Below are positions 41,821 through 53,182 of a DNA stretch of 64,000 nucleotides, piece by piece. The stretch lies in contig NW_020194708.1 in NCBI RefSeq assembly GCF_002865645.1, positions 248,001 to 312,000 of the forward strand. Direction: 5' to 3'. Numbering within the stretch: the stretch's first letter is position 1; each line of letters begins with the position of its first letter. The notes below the pieces were generated by a model. That model did no database searches. It was not told where the DNA came from and saw nothing but the letters and a program-made list of their open reading frames with translations. Made by a program: the position numbers and the translations under genes. The stretch is from Hyaloscypha bicolor E. Lineage: Eukaryota; Ascomycota; Leotiomycetes; Helotiales; Hyaloscyphaceae.

Positions 41821-44800
41821 TTATAACTGTCTCTTCTTCAGCAAATTAGCCAACCCAGACACAACGTCGATGACCGTGTCCGGCTCCTGGCTTTTCGCCT
41901 TCTTCACCACCTCGTCGAACCGTTCCCAGACCGCGATGTACTTCTTATCGCTTTCGCCCGTAGTGCCGATCTCCAGAAACGCCTCTTTCATGCGCTCATG
42001 CTTCCTTAGGGTGCGGAAGTCTTCCATCGTAAGGCCTTTATGCTTCGCTCTCTCCGTCGGATTAAGGGCACCAACCTGCACAGAGTACAGGATGACGGCT
42101 GCCAGGCCGGCAGCCAGCGCCGTCGCCACCGACGACCCGGTCAAGGAGGTGTGCTTGTCGAGGGGCCCATCGCCGGTCCGCGGCTCGACGTTCTGCCCGG
42201 GGAAGATGAAGTCGATGGCGCTCTGGTCGCCGATCCACTTGGACGCGGTGCCGGATGCCTCGGCCGCGCCGATCTTGAAGAGTCTCTTGGTGGATGACGC
42301 GGCTGGGAAGCTGCGGTCCCGGTACACGCCTTGGTCGGTCGCCGCGCAGAACATCAGGATGCCTTCGTTGGCTGCAAGCTCGATGGCCTTCTCGAGCCGG
42401 CCGATGCCTTTGGTGTTCATTTCTGTCCGTTCGATGGTCCATGACATGGAGATTATTTGCACACCTTTGTCCACGGCGGCTTGAATAGCCTAGGAAGGAA
42501 ATGAGTTCACGGTTAGTCGGTGCAATTTTGGGTGTTGGTGCAGACCGAAAGGTCCCCTTTTAGATGATGAGGCTACATACCTTTGCTGCACTCTCGGCGG
42601 TGATCTGCCTCTTCCCAGCCTCGATCACATATTCATCTAGTTTCAGCACATAAAGCCTCACGCCAGGGCACACTCGACAGATCAAGCCCGCCATTGCGGT
42701 TCCATGACCGCCGCTCGACACATAATACGGCTGGTTGAGGTTCTGCTCCATGCTTCGGTGACAGAAGCTTCGGCCTCCCACAATTCTGCTCTGCAGTGAG
42801 ATGTCTTTGATGTCGATGCCGTCGTCAATCAATGCTACTGTGATAGGCTCCTCGAGCACTAGCGGTGGTTCGATGTTTTGTGCCATGTTCTGCAGCACGT
42901 CGGCGTAAGCGTCCATGGTCGCTAACCATCGATGCTGCACCTCTTGCTCTGCCTGCTGAGCGTCTACCTGTGCTGCTGCACTCCCTTCGACGGTAGAGTG
43001 CTGCTTAGAGATCGATTCTACCACGACTTTGGGGCAGTGCTTCTTCATGCGGTCTTTGAATGCCTGCACGTATTGCTTTGAACGCTCCAAGGTTTCAAGT
43101 CCCTGGCTAACGTGTCAGATATTTCTGTTGCTCGTGGTCTACTTCGATGCCAGGGAGGAAATGGTGGTGGTGGTAGTGGTGCTGTAGGGTGCGATTATTT
43201 AATAGCCAAACTCACCTGTCGCTCATGCAAATGCACCTTTTCCAGTTTCTCCAGCTTTGCCAGGCCCTCTGGCTCACTCCACCCTCTCAGAATCGTATTG
43301 TTGCCGCCCCAATAGAGATGCACAGTCCGCACCATTGGCGCTACCGTGTGAATGACCTCGCTGCACAAATCAATCTTGCGCCAATCCCAGTCCTCCACAC
43401 TCATCCCTTTGAGCGCCTTCTCAATGGCGTCGTCGCTGTGCGCTGGCTCCTTAAGATCGTCTACAATAACCCTGAGAATGGTCTTGACGTTCCTCTGCTC
43501 CTTGAGCCACCTGAAAAGGAAGTCCAGATCGGTGCGGCCCGGACCATCAGCCCTGGAATGTCCCTTGTTAGAACTTTGTGGACCCTGCGGGCCTTCAACT
43601 CGAACTTGTGGTACCGCTACATATTGGAGAACATCCTCAAACTTGAGATACTCGACGCCGCTCTTAATCCAGCTCTGGCTGATGGTCGGGCCGCAACCGT
43701 ACAGATCAAAATAGATCTGGCGTTCTGGGCGGCAGCGACGATAAGTCAGACGTGTTTTGAGATACGGAAAAAAGCAGGCGCGGATTAAATAGGAGACATA
43801 CCTTGTGAAGGGCCATACAGGAACTCGACAGCCTCATCGTGCTTCCTTGTCCTCAGATAATGCAGTTTGAGGAAGCTCTTGATTGCATTGGCGGCGTCAA
43901 GTGACGGCTTGGTGCACTCTTTCGAGTCCTTTTTGGACTTCGTCTGCCCTTTTGATGGCTTTCTGTTCTTGAGACCGGCGCTTGGTCTCTTCGCACGATC
44001 CTTCCCAACTACACTACCATCCGCGCCAGGGTCTTCATTTATCCCTATAGTCGACTTGTTCTTTGGCAAATCCACCACCTGTGCTGCCGCCGCTCTTGAA
44101 GCGCCAACACCATACTTCCCGGGGGGCGCGTTTGACATAGTGTTTACTCTTTGCACCATTCGGAAGCTGTGGGTTGACGGTGGACGATGCGGCCTGTATT
44201 GTCTATGATCCGGCCGGTCTTGCTTCCCCAAGCCATCCATCACTGAACCCTCTGGTTTACCTTGGCTACTACCACCACCTCGGTCAGGCTCTTTTCCTCC
44301 ACCTTCTCTCTGAAGGGCGATATCTTGGGCCTTCTTAGCCTGGTTGATTGCCTCTGTGTGGGTCTCTTCGTGGAAGCGGTATGGCGACAAGCCCTTGCTG
44401 TTCACAATATCCATTCCCGCGTCGGACTTTGCCACAAGAGCTTTGACGATTTTGATCTGCTCCTCGGAACAGAACTCGTACTTGACGGCATAATGAAGTG
44501 GGGTGTTACCCTGATTATCCTGAACACATAATGTCTTCTTTCCAGCCAAGCCGATGAGGAACAAGATATGGACCTGCGGGATCCTCTTGCAAATCACGCT
44601 GTGGAGGCAGGTCTGTTTCTCCGAGCATTGGATGGCGAGAACGTCGTCGATGGTCTCGTGGGCTTCACACATGGTGCGAAGCAACCGTTGGACCTTCTTC
44701 GCACGCGTGGCTGCGATATAGAGAGGTGTCTTGCGGTCTCCATCCTTCTCAGCAAGCAGATTCTCGGGCAGTCGCACTAGAATCTTCACGAGCGAGTCGA

Positions 44801-45134
44801 GCTGTTCTATTGGGGGCAAGGTTTCCTTGTCGCCCAGCGCCAACAGGTGTAGCATGTTAGACTGGTCCTCGTCGAGGGTCTTCGCTCTAAAAACATCGTT
44901 GTTCCGCGCGATGAAGGAATCGCGCTGTGAGGAGTTTGTCAGGTCCAACGCGCCAGACTTGAGGTCAAGAATGATTTCGTCTAATCGCTTCTTCACGTCG
45001 ATCTCCTCCTCCTCTCCGTAGTCCTCTCCGTAGTCCTCATCGTTATCCTCATCACTTCCTTCACTGGCTAGTTCTTCGTCGTTCTCCACATCGATGGATT
45101 CTGGCTCATCATCTAGATCCGCATGCGGTGCCAT
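41821..45134 (-). CDS. ankyrin-repeat protein with C-terminal subtilisin-like (S8) protease domain
   Basis: 1010-residue intracellular protein with no signal peptide. Exons 43802-45134, 43216-43724, 42581-43102 and 41821-42489; introns of 77, 113 and 91 nt, all in phase. An acidic start (DNDEDYGEDYGEEEEID) leads into about four ankyrin repeats (roughly residues 105-265; for example GDRKTPLYIAATR, NQGNTPLHYAVKYEFC). A basic Lys/Ser-rich linker (residues ~300-430) and an unclassified domain (QIYFDLYGCGPTIS to ~615) follow. The S8 domain has Asp707 in ALIDDGID, His747 in GGHGTAMAGLI and Ser908 in LTGSSVATALAAG. The oxyanion Asn is apparently Asp (AATDQG). Fungal proteins pairing ankyrin repeats or NLR modules with subtilase domains are known. 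The triad looks intact, so intracellular protease activity is plausible but untested. Confidence 0.88.
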
Positions 45135-45768
45135 GATGCCGTTGTGTCACGCGTGGTCCGCAAAAAAGCTTCGCTCGCTCCTGGCATTGCACAATCGTTG
45201 CGGTATCTTACCTTATCTATCACGGGCCTCACGGGTTTCACGGGGGAGGGAATGAAAGGTGGACGCTCAAGCCTCGGGAGAGCGAAAATGCAAATCAGCT
45301 GGATTGCTCCAAGTTCAGAGAGAGATGCAGGTTGCGCCTGCACAAACACCAGAAGTGTAAGTACGATGTAAGTACGAAGGAAGTACAAAGGAAGCACGGC
45401 ACAGCAAGGTGGTTAAGGTCGTCTTAGTGATCGTTGGTGCTAGTGCTAGTGCTAGCGCCCGTTCCTACAGTACAGTACAACGTATCTAGGGAAAATAATG
45501 TAGCGAGAGAGCCACAGACAAGGGCTAAAAGCCAATTAAAAGTTCGTATTGTTTGCTTTCTGGTCCGTGCCAGTGCGGAACACCCCTGTCTCGCTACATT
45601 ATTTTCCCTAGATACGTTGTAGCTCTGTCGAGCCCCATTAAACACGGCTCGATCCGCCCCCAAAGCTCAACCCCAGCCTCAATCCAACTTCAAGCACAAC
45701 CACAACCACAAGCACAAGCACAAGCACGAGCACAACCCCAGCCCCAGCCCGACCCACCCTCATCTTCG
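45135..45768. other. interval between two minus-strand genes
   Basis: 634 nt holding the promoter of the ankyrin-subtilase gene, the short MITE listed separately and, at 45690-45770, a cacaagcacaa-type low-complexity stretch running to the stop of the next gene. No other coding sequence. Confidence 0.5.
45476..45621. mobile_element. 146-bp MITE with perfect 33-bp inverted repeats
   Basis: Positions 45476-45508 (tacaacgtatctaggg to tagcgaga) are the exact reverse complement of 45589-45621. The 80 bp between are unique. The outermost dinucleotide is TA at both ends, fitting a Tc1/mariner-type insertion with TA duplication, although a longer duplication is not visible. Perfect arms mean recent insertion or selection for a hairpin. 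Confidence 0.85.
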
Positions 45769-46650
45769 TCACCCGCTGGCGCCGTCGTTGGTGAATGCAA
45801 TGGCGCTGAGGGCCTGGAGATCGACCTTGCCCAGCTGGTCGACTTCATAGTGCTGCAGTTTATGCGTGGGCGGCAGCGATGGGTCATAGAGGATCGGGTC
45901 GTCCTTGGGCGTCTTCCCAAACAGCCAGGACACCGAGCTGCGCAGATCTGCCTGGGCACGGATCGTGACGATGGCCTGGAACGCGGACGACGACGACGAC
46001 GACGACGCAGGGGCTGCCCGCTGCAGCAGGACCGCCGTCCGCACATGTGCAGGCACGCCCGTCTCCACGCTGCGGTTCTCGATCAGGGCCCAACTGACGC
46101 CGTTCGAGGCCCCGTAGTTGCGGCCCACCAGATCGATGGAGCCCACCACGGTGGTGGCATCGCTGGTCTCGCGGCTCACGCTCTTCTCCCACGTCAGGCC
46201 CGCGCCCAGGGAAATGCCCAGCGCCCCACCCCCCGCCTCCGCCTTCGCGCCCCGCGTCGTGCTCTCGGTCTGCGGCGTCGGCACGACCGTCATGCGACCC
46301 CGGGGTGCTATCTTTAGTACCGCAGGGGCTGGGTCGCCGCCAGTGCTGGCGAAGACGAAGCTCATTTTTGCCTCGACGATGCGGCGAGCGCGCTTGTTGG
46401 GGTCGAACTGGAAATCAAAGACCAGCAGCGTGGCGAGCTCGCCCTCCGGCTCCAGGGTTCCGTGGACCACGTCGACTGCCACGCAGTGGATGCTCACTGA
46501 GCCCTTGCGCTCAATCACGTTGCTTCGCTGGTATGGCTGTGAGGGGTCATTCTGCGTCCGGTAGGTGCTTGCTTCGTCGCCCTCGTCGCCGGAACCTAGT
46601 TCGATCTCGATCGCAGTGGCATCGTCAACGAGATTGCTGTTCTCAGCCAT
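45769..46650 (-). CDS. unknown 293-aa protein, beta-rich, in the NLR neighbourhood
   Basis: Single-exon frame starting MAENSNLVDDATAIEIELG. The frame is open farther upstream, but this ATG precedes the first ordered-looking sequence. It is predicted to be mostly beta strands: SVSIHCVAVDVVHG, LATLLVFDFQFDPNKRARR and AKMSFVFASTGG. A mid-section WEKSVSRETSDATTVVGSIDLVGRNYGASNGVSWALIENRSVETGVP follows, with a Ser8 run and then FQAIVTIRAQAD and LFGKTPKDDPILYDPSLPP. No signal peptide, membrane span or enzyme motif. I cannot place it in a named family. It shares an 874-nt divergent promoter with the NLR-like gene and lies just downstream of the ankyrin-subtilase gene's promoter, so a joint role with these two is a reasonable hypothesis. 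Confidence 0.75.
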   Translation of the reverse strand: MAENSNLVDDATAIEIELGSGDEGDEASTYRTQNDPSQPYQRSNVIERKGSVSIHCVAVDVVHGTLEPEGELATLLVFDFQFDPNKRARRIVEAKMSFVFASTGGDPAPAVLKIAPRGRMTVVPTPQTESTTRGAKAEAGGGALGISLGAGLTWEKSVSRETSDATTVVGSIDLVGRNYGASNGVSWALIENRSVETGVPAHVRTAVLLQRAAPASSSSSSSAFQAIVTIRAQADLRSSVSWLFGKTPKDDPILYDPSLPPTHKLQHYEVDQLGKVDLQALSAIAFTNDGASG

Positions 46651-47356
46651 GAATGGCTGTGTTCGATTTTGCGGATGTCGGTGCTGGTCTGCAATTGAGG
46701 ATCGAGCCTGAAGAGCCAAGAAGAAATAGAACGAACGAAAACGATGGATGCCGAACGAGTCAAGGGTCAAACGCGTTTGGAGGTCTGCAAGGGCCTGGAT
46801 TGCCCCAGAACTGGAGGGGCTTGCTGCAGGATCCGAGGAAGGCTGGCCGTCCCGTCTTTCAAGCCGCTCTCCTATCTGATTTCCTGACTTCCGACGAATC
46901 GATGATTGGCACCAAGGAGCTAGAGAGCTATTCTGAGGCTCCGCCAGACCTGTCGCTTGCAAGATTTCTGCCCCCGTCCTGTTGTAAGTGTTTCTTGAGC
47001 TGCCACGTATTCCTGCATTCCTCATGCAGTATTTGAAACGCAGTGTAACATCTGCGTATGTTAGTAATAGTTGATGGGATTCGTGAGTTGACGGAGCCAA
47101 CCAGATCGTGGCAATCTTCCAGCTCTTTCCAAAACAGGACGCCTAGAAGGACAGATGACGTGAGATGGCGGTAGATCCTGGAGGCCGTGGCGCTTGCGAA
47201 CAACTCTCTGCAAGCCTCCTGTCAGCCTGTCACACGGCTGTCGTAAAGCGGCCTGTTGGGCTTGTTGGGGGCCATTATGAAACCGAGGCCACTCGCCCTG
47301 ATCGTGTGTGGCACGGCAGAGCTGTGTGGATGGTACCTCAATTCGAAGGGAAGAAG

Positions 47357-47395
<39 letters not shown>

Positions 47396-47524
47396 GACGT
47401 CCTGATCCCTTCCCGATGGCAATTTTATAAATCCGCTTTCGCCCATTTCCATCTATCTTCAGAGTTTGCAAGTTGGCTTGGAGGCTAGAGCCTCTAAGAT
47501 ACGAGATTCCTCGCTGACGAAACG
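46651..47524. promoter_or_regulatory. divergent promoter of the unknown gene and the NLR-like gene
   Basis: 874 nt between the start codons of two divergent genes, including the CAG microsatellite. Open frames run through it (for example in the upstream extension of the 45769-46650 frame), but they have no ordered composition. No specific operator is claimed. Confidence 0.5.
47360..47392. repeat. CAG trinucleotide repeat, 11 units
   Basis: (CAG)11 follows (AAG)3 and ends at gaggacgt. It lies 133 nt upstream of the NLR-like ATG, so in the 5' leader or core promoter. As a perfect trinucleotide repeat it is likely to vary in length between strains. Confidence 0.95.
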
Positions 47525-50500
47525 ATGTCTGAGGCGTCTGCCCGCAGCAGCAATGCTTCCCCAACAGAGGACCAGCACAGAGTTCCCAGTGGAGAGGTCG
47601 ATTGTGACCCCATCGTCATGGCACCAACGCGTCCTGACGGTCTGGTTCTGCTGTGGCATGAAGATTCCGGCGATGTCGTGAGTGTCTTGAGTGACTATGA
47701 GTAAGTCTTGTATTACTCACCGGCTGGGGGTCTACTGATTCATGTCACCCATCGCAGCATTGTCGCTGTCCACGGAATCCATGGAGAACGAGACATGCCA
47801 TGGACAAACCAAGGGTCCGGTGATAGTTCCTGGATGCGTTACCGCAATTGGGAAGGCAAGCGTGTTATGTCATTCGGCTACGACGTGCGCCGAATTCTAG
47901 CAGGACGCCAGACGCGCGAGGTCATCCGCAAGCAGGCTTTGCAGCTCTTAGACGATCTCATGTTGGAGAGAAAGAATGATATCAAGGTATGAAGCAGATT
48001 GAAATCTCCCTGAGTGGGAGGGATGGCTGACGATATGTCGGTAGCGACGTCCAATCGCCTTTCTTGCGCATGATATTGGAGGAATCATCGTGAAGGACGT
48101 ATGTTGTAAAGAGTTCGACGATCTTGAGCCTCAATTAGCTAAGCAATGATTGACTATCTAGGTGCTGGTGGCTGCGAGCCTCCATGCCAACATCTACGGT
48201 GACATTTTTGACTACACTCGCCTTCTCGTACGTGTTGCTACTGCTCTCTTCACCATGCAATTGCCTTTTTCTCTGACCGCGGAAGATCTTCTACGGATGT
48301 CCACATAGAAGCGATGGCATCTCCGATATGGAGAATAGGATAGCTCGGTTCCTTTTCGGACGTTCTGTGAACAGCAAGTTTGGTGACGCGGTCACCATGA
48401 AATCAACAGGGAGCCTTGCGACCGCCGCAGTGGAGATCAATGGTCTTTTCCTGCAGTCCAAGAGCATTTTGCGAACCCACGCCGTCAGCATCTACGCGGG
48501 CGGAGATGAAAAAGACATTGATATCGATCCGGTAGGTAGTAGGAGTCGAGCTTCCCCTCCCCTTGTTCCATAGGTTCTGCTCATGAGACCACATGACTAA
48601 CTGGTCTAGGTATTTGACATATTTTGCGGTACCCTTGGCGCCCCGTTCGAGAGACAAATAAAGTCCAGCAGCGCAGACCACGATGAAATCTTCCAAAACC
48701 CACAGAAGATGCAATTACGTACGGAAACTCGCTAGAGTCTGAATGGTCTAGGCCTTGTAACTGACAAGACATCATAGAACTCGCCCCGGATTCTAGAACA
48801 TTAAGCCACGAGCGCACGCTATTGAACTTGGCATCCCCATTCTTTGCTCTCCTCACTGCCCACAATCCTGACCACCCGTTTAGTTGGATCACTTCGGATA
48901 AGACATATCAAACATGGCTAAACTGGCCAGATCCGCAACTGCTCTACATATACGGGAAAGGAGCACAGGAAGCTTCAGAGTACATCTTTTATAGCCTTGA
49001 CGAGACTCGCCAAGCGAGTGAGAAGAACGAAGTCGTTGTTCTTTTCACTTTCGACGCATATGATGTCCGCTACAGATCCACCAACGATATGCTAAGCACA
49101 TTTTTAGCTCAGATAATTAATCACCACCCAAGTCTTGCAGAGTTTGTTCTCCTCCAATTCAACAATCTCAGACTCGATCGTAGCATGAATAAGGTTGACC
49201 TCCTCTGCTGGTTTGAGTATTTTCGCATCAGAGGCCAGATTGATGGCGTGACTTGTGTCATCAACCACTTCGACGATTGTGACGACGCTTCACGGAAACG
49301 ATTCATTCGTCGATTCGCATACATTTCAGAACGTCAAGAACGCCCGTGGAAGATTGTTGTGACCTCTCGCGAGCCAGGTGCCTTGTTGGATGAGCTTTCT
49401 GGCTGCCAAACTCTAGATCTCGACAGTCTTTTGGTTGATGCAGCCGCGACTACGCATCCGGACTCATTACGCTTACTTCAGCTCACACCGCGAATCGGGT
49501 CAGAGACAGACTCTATCGATAAGAAGATGTCGAAACTTGATAAAGTGGACCCCGTGGTGCGGCAAGTGATTCTGCAGCAAGCGCGTGTACGCGATGAATG
49601 GTCAGCGTACACCACCTCGCTTCAGTTTCAACTCGGCTCAGCTGAAGATCCAACGCTCAATTCGATTCTGAAACTTATTCTTGGAGGTGTACCTGACCCT
49701 CTTCTGGCGCGCCGTATTCTCATTTGGGCTATATATTCCGTCCTGCCACTGACAATATGGGAGCTGGGAACTGCCATCTTCATTAGCTTCTCGAAAGGTC
49801 GCGAAACCGAACACACGGCAAGTGCGGATTTCATTGCAGACATCGTGGATAAAATCCACATCTGGTTCGCAGGCATTCTCAAGATTACGGAAAACGAAAT
49901 TATGGTGGTAAATGTGCAAATACGACAAGCACTCCTGGAGCTGACGAAAGACGAAGTCCCAGGTGTGCACCAAACCATTGTCGAGACTTGTCTCCAGTAC
50001 CTACAGCGGGATAGCGTCAAGGAGATTATTGAGACGAAGTATATACAACCATTTATCCCGACAGATGTTGACCCGTCTTCAATGGATGCCCCCACTTTCC
50101 CAGACCGCACCAGTCTCTATTCGTATGCCATCAAGTATTGGACAGATCATTTTGCGCTCATTCCTCCTCGCCTTAGACCTCGAAATCTACTCCGCCAGTT
50201 TGTCGAATCCAAGTCGGTGTACTGCTGGTCGCAGGGCCACTGGGTCCTAGCACAACCTATATTGAGAAGTGCTCGCTTCCAATCCTTATACCCTCTCTTC
50301 ACTGCTTTGGGTCTGGCTGAGGATGCTGAACCATGGCGTAACGGGGACACCGATCTCTCACTTGCGCTTGCCGAGGCAGCAATGAACGGCTTTCCTGCTG
50401 AGGTCCGAAAGCTTCTATCACAAATGAAGCATTCTGAGGCAGCTTTGCAGGAAACTCTTGTCACTGCGGGCTCGAATGGCGATGAAGACACCCTAATGTA

Positions 50501-53182
50501 TTTGATCAGACACATTGAAAAGGATTACAAGAACTTCAACTGGCCAGTCTCTCTCCTATACCGGGCTGCGTGGCTGGGTATGGATCAAGTTGTGTCAGCT
50601 CTTCTAGACCTAGGAATCCCCGTGCGCCCAAATGACCCAACACGGCAATCCACACCTCTCCACATTGCAGCCCGCAATGGTCATGTCGAGGTTCTGAAAG
50701 TGTTGCTCAAGGGTGGGGCAGACGTCAACTACCGTGGGCCCTATGGACAAACAGTGCTGCACATAGCCTGCGCCAACGGTCATGCAGAAGCAGCACGTAT
50801 TCTAGCAGAAGAAGCTGGCGCGGATCTGGATGCCAGGGATGAAAACAATTTTACACCCCTCTATGAAGCGTCCCTCTGGGGTAACTACATGTCGGTCAAA
50901 GTGCTAGTTACCCACGGCTCGGACACAAGTCTTGGAACATCGGTCGAGCAGGACTCCTCAGGTTGGACGCCTTTGATCGTCTCTTCCGAGGAAGGATACG
51001 TACGATGTCTGAGAATCCTACTCGAAGCCGGAGCCGACGCGAATCTTCCTGGGCCCCATGGCACACCTCTTCATTACGCTGTTAGCGAGGGGCACATAGA
51101 TCTATGCGACCTTCTGCTCGAACATGGCGCAGATCCAAATCACCCTAAGCTGGACCCGCCAATAATTACCCAGATCTTTAGTAATGTGACGGATGCTGAC
51201 TTGAGATTCAAACTGCTGAAACTACTCCATCAAAAGGGTGCACACGTTGACGAAATCGACGCCTCTGGAATGTCAGCGCTCTTGCATGCTGCTTTACTCG
51301 GCGACGTGCCTTGTGTCAAATACCTGCTGGACCATGGGGCGGATGCCAAACTCGCAGACGCTAAAGGTCGGACAGCGTTCGATAGCGCCGTAGAGCGCGA
51401 CTACGTTGAAGTGGTTCGCCTGTTACTAGACAAAGACGGAGATATGCACGCTGCCGCACACCAAGAACAATCACCACTATTTAATGCGGTGAAGAAGCTA
51501 GAGATGGTGCGGCTCTTGCTGGATCGTGAATTTGACCCAGATGCTCGATCTCCAGACGGATTCACCCCTCTAATGCTTGCTGCGGATGACAACCATGTCC
51601 CGACGGTCAAGGTCCTGCTTGAGCGCGAAGCAACTGTAGACCTGGAGTTGTGGCACTCAAATGGCGGTGCGAAGAGTGGATGGACAGCTCTTGCCTTTGC
51701 AGCAGAAAGAGGAAATAGCGAAGTCGTGCTTCTCCTTGCAGAAGCGGGCGCCAATGTCAACCACAGGGTAGATGACGGGTCCACGGTGCTACACCTTGCC
51801 ACTGGCGGCGGCGCGATGCGTACTTTGATGGAATTTAGACCTGACGTCTCTGTTCAGGATAACGACCAAAACACGCCGCTACACCGTATTCGCACCGGGA
51901 CGCCACTTGATCATATAAAGCTTCTGGTGCGTGCCGGGGCCTTGCTGGATGCGCAAAATAAGGATGGCTACACCCCCTTGAGCATCGCTTTGCTCTACTC
52001 CAACGACGCCGCAGCTTCGTATCTGATCGAGCGGCAAGCGAACGTCAATCTGGCTTCCCACCTGTACGGCGCCCCCCTGCACCTAGCGTGTCGGGACTCC
52101 ACGGTCACCATGGTACGGCAGCTCGTGAAAGCTGGCGCTGATGTCGACCAGGCACTCCCAGGCACCCTGGGTACACCTCTGCAGGCGGCCGTGCTCCGGC
52201 GCGGCTACTTCGAGGAAGGATCGAAGGCTCTCATCCAGTACCTAATCGACGAGGCTGGAGCAGTTGTCAATCGCAGAGGAGGCACTTACGGGACCGTACT
52301 CGCAGCCGCCACACTGCAAGGCTCGCCAACGCTCGTGTCGTTCTTGTTGGAAAAGAATGCCGCCCCAGGACTTGCGGATGGAATGGGTCGAGTGCCGCTA
52401 CACATGGCTATGCTGCATGGGCTTGAGCATTTCAAGTTGATCCACGATGCCGGGGCCGACCTCGGCGCTCGAGATAAGACTGGCCGCAGCGTGCTCCATT
52501 GGGCGGCGCAGGGCGGGTCTGCGGAGCTGGTAGACTACGTCCTGCAGCTGCTTGGTGACAATGAAGAGTTCGACGTCGATGATAGAGACAATGATGGATG
52601 GACAGCTTTGTGCTGGGCTGCTCGCGGCTGTGGTTCCGAGTTCAGAGGCGCCACGCCGGGCGCGCAATTCGAAGTCGTCAAACTGCTGCTAGACCGGGGT
52701 GCGGATCCAGGCGTACAAGCCCGCTTCTCTCAGAGAGAGTACTGGATACCGCCAAAGATTGCGCGGTATAGCTGCTCCCCAGATGATGTCCTCACACTCC
52801 TCGACTCGGCGACTGTGAAGGAGAAGCAGGCAGGGGACGCTGACCACGAAGAAGCAAGACAGAAAGTCGTGACGAGTGCCACAAAGGCGTTCCTCCACAT
52901 CAACTCTTATTGCATGTTTTGTCTCGCAGTAAGTGCACCCCGTCTCTGTGATCTGCAGCTAACAGTGCGCACCAGGAGATCAGGGGCGTCAGGTACCAGT
53001 GCAGAGATTGTGCCGATACCAACTTCTGCTATAAGTGCTATAACTCGCGGCGTAAACTCCATGTTGAAAGGCACTCGTTTGAGGGAATCGGCCCGGAGCT
53101 CGCGCCTATATATAGCCCGAGTGAGACATCTTCTTCTGCTGAAGGGGACGGTAACGATAGTGATAGTGATAGTGATAGTTAG
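47525..53182 (+). CDS. NLR/STAND-like protein: alpha/beta-hydrolase-like domain, degenerate NACHT, ~20 ankyrin repeats, ZZ zinc finger
   Basis: 1745-residue cytosolic protein. Eight exons: 47525-47700, 47758-47986, 48045-48098, 48162-48227, 48286-48531, 48610-48718, 48778-52928 and 52976-53182; all junctions keep phase. Residues ~45-270 form an alpha/beta-hydrolase-like (SesB/lipase-type) domain starting IVAVHGIHGERDMPW. Where the nucleophile elbow should read GHSxGG it reads AHDIGG (Asp145). A NACHT-like region follows (about 295-480), but the P-loop is GKGAQEAS (353-360) with no Lys-Ser/Thr, and Walker B is CVINHFDDCDD. About 20 ankyrin repeats (genomic 50640-52715) follow, with diverse, non-identical repeat sequences. 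The C-terminus is a ZZ finger (CMFC, CRDC, CYKC, HVERH) split by the last intron and ending in (DS)n. This is the fold order of fungal NOD-like receptors, where the N-terminal domain executes and repeats sense. Confidence 0.88.

Noticed and set aside
45553..46317. Plus-strand 254-codon frame opposite the unknown gene
   Set aside because: It is the antisense of a coding frame rich in GC third positions, with a Gln/Ala low-complexity start and poly-Arg; a shadow.
46651..47100. N-terminal extension of the 293-aa protein to an ATG at 47100
   Set aside because: The added 150 residues are low in order and run into the divergent promoter; the start at 46650 begins where ordered-looking sequence starts.
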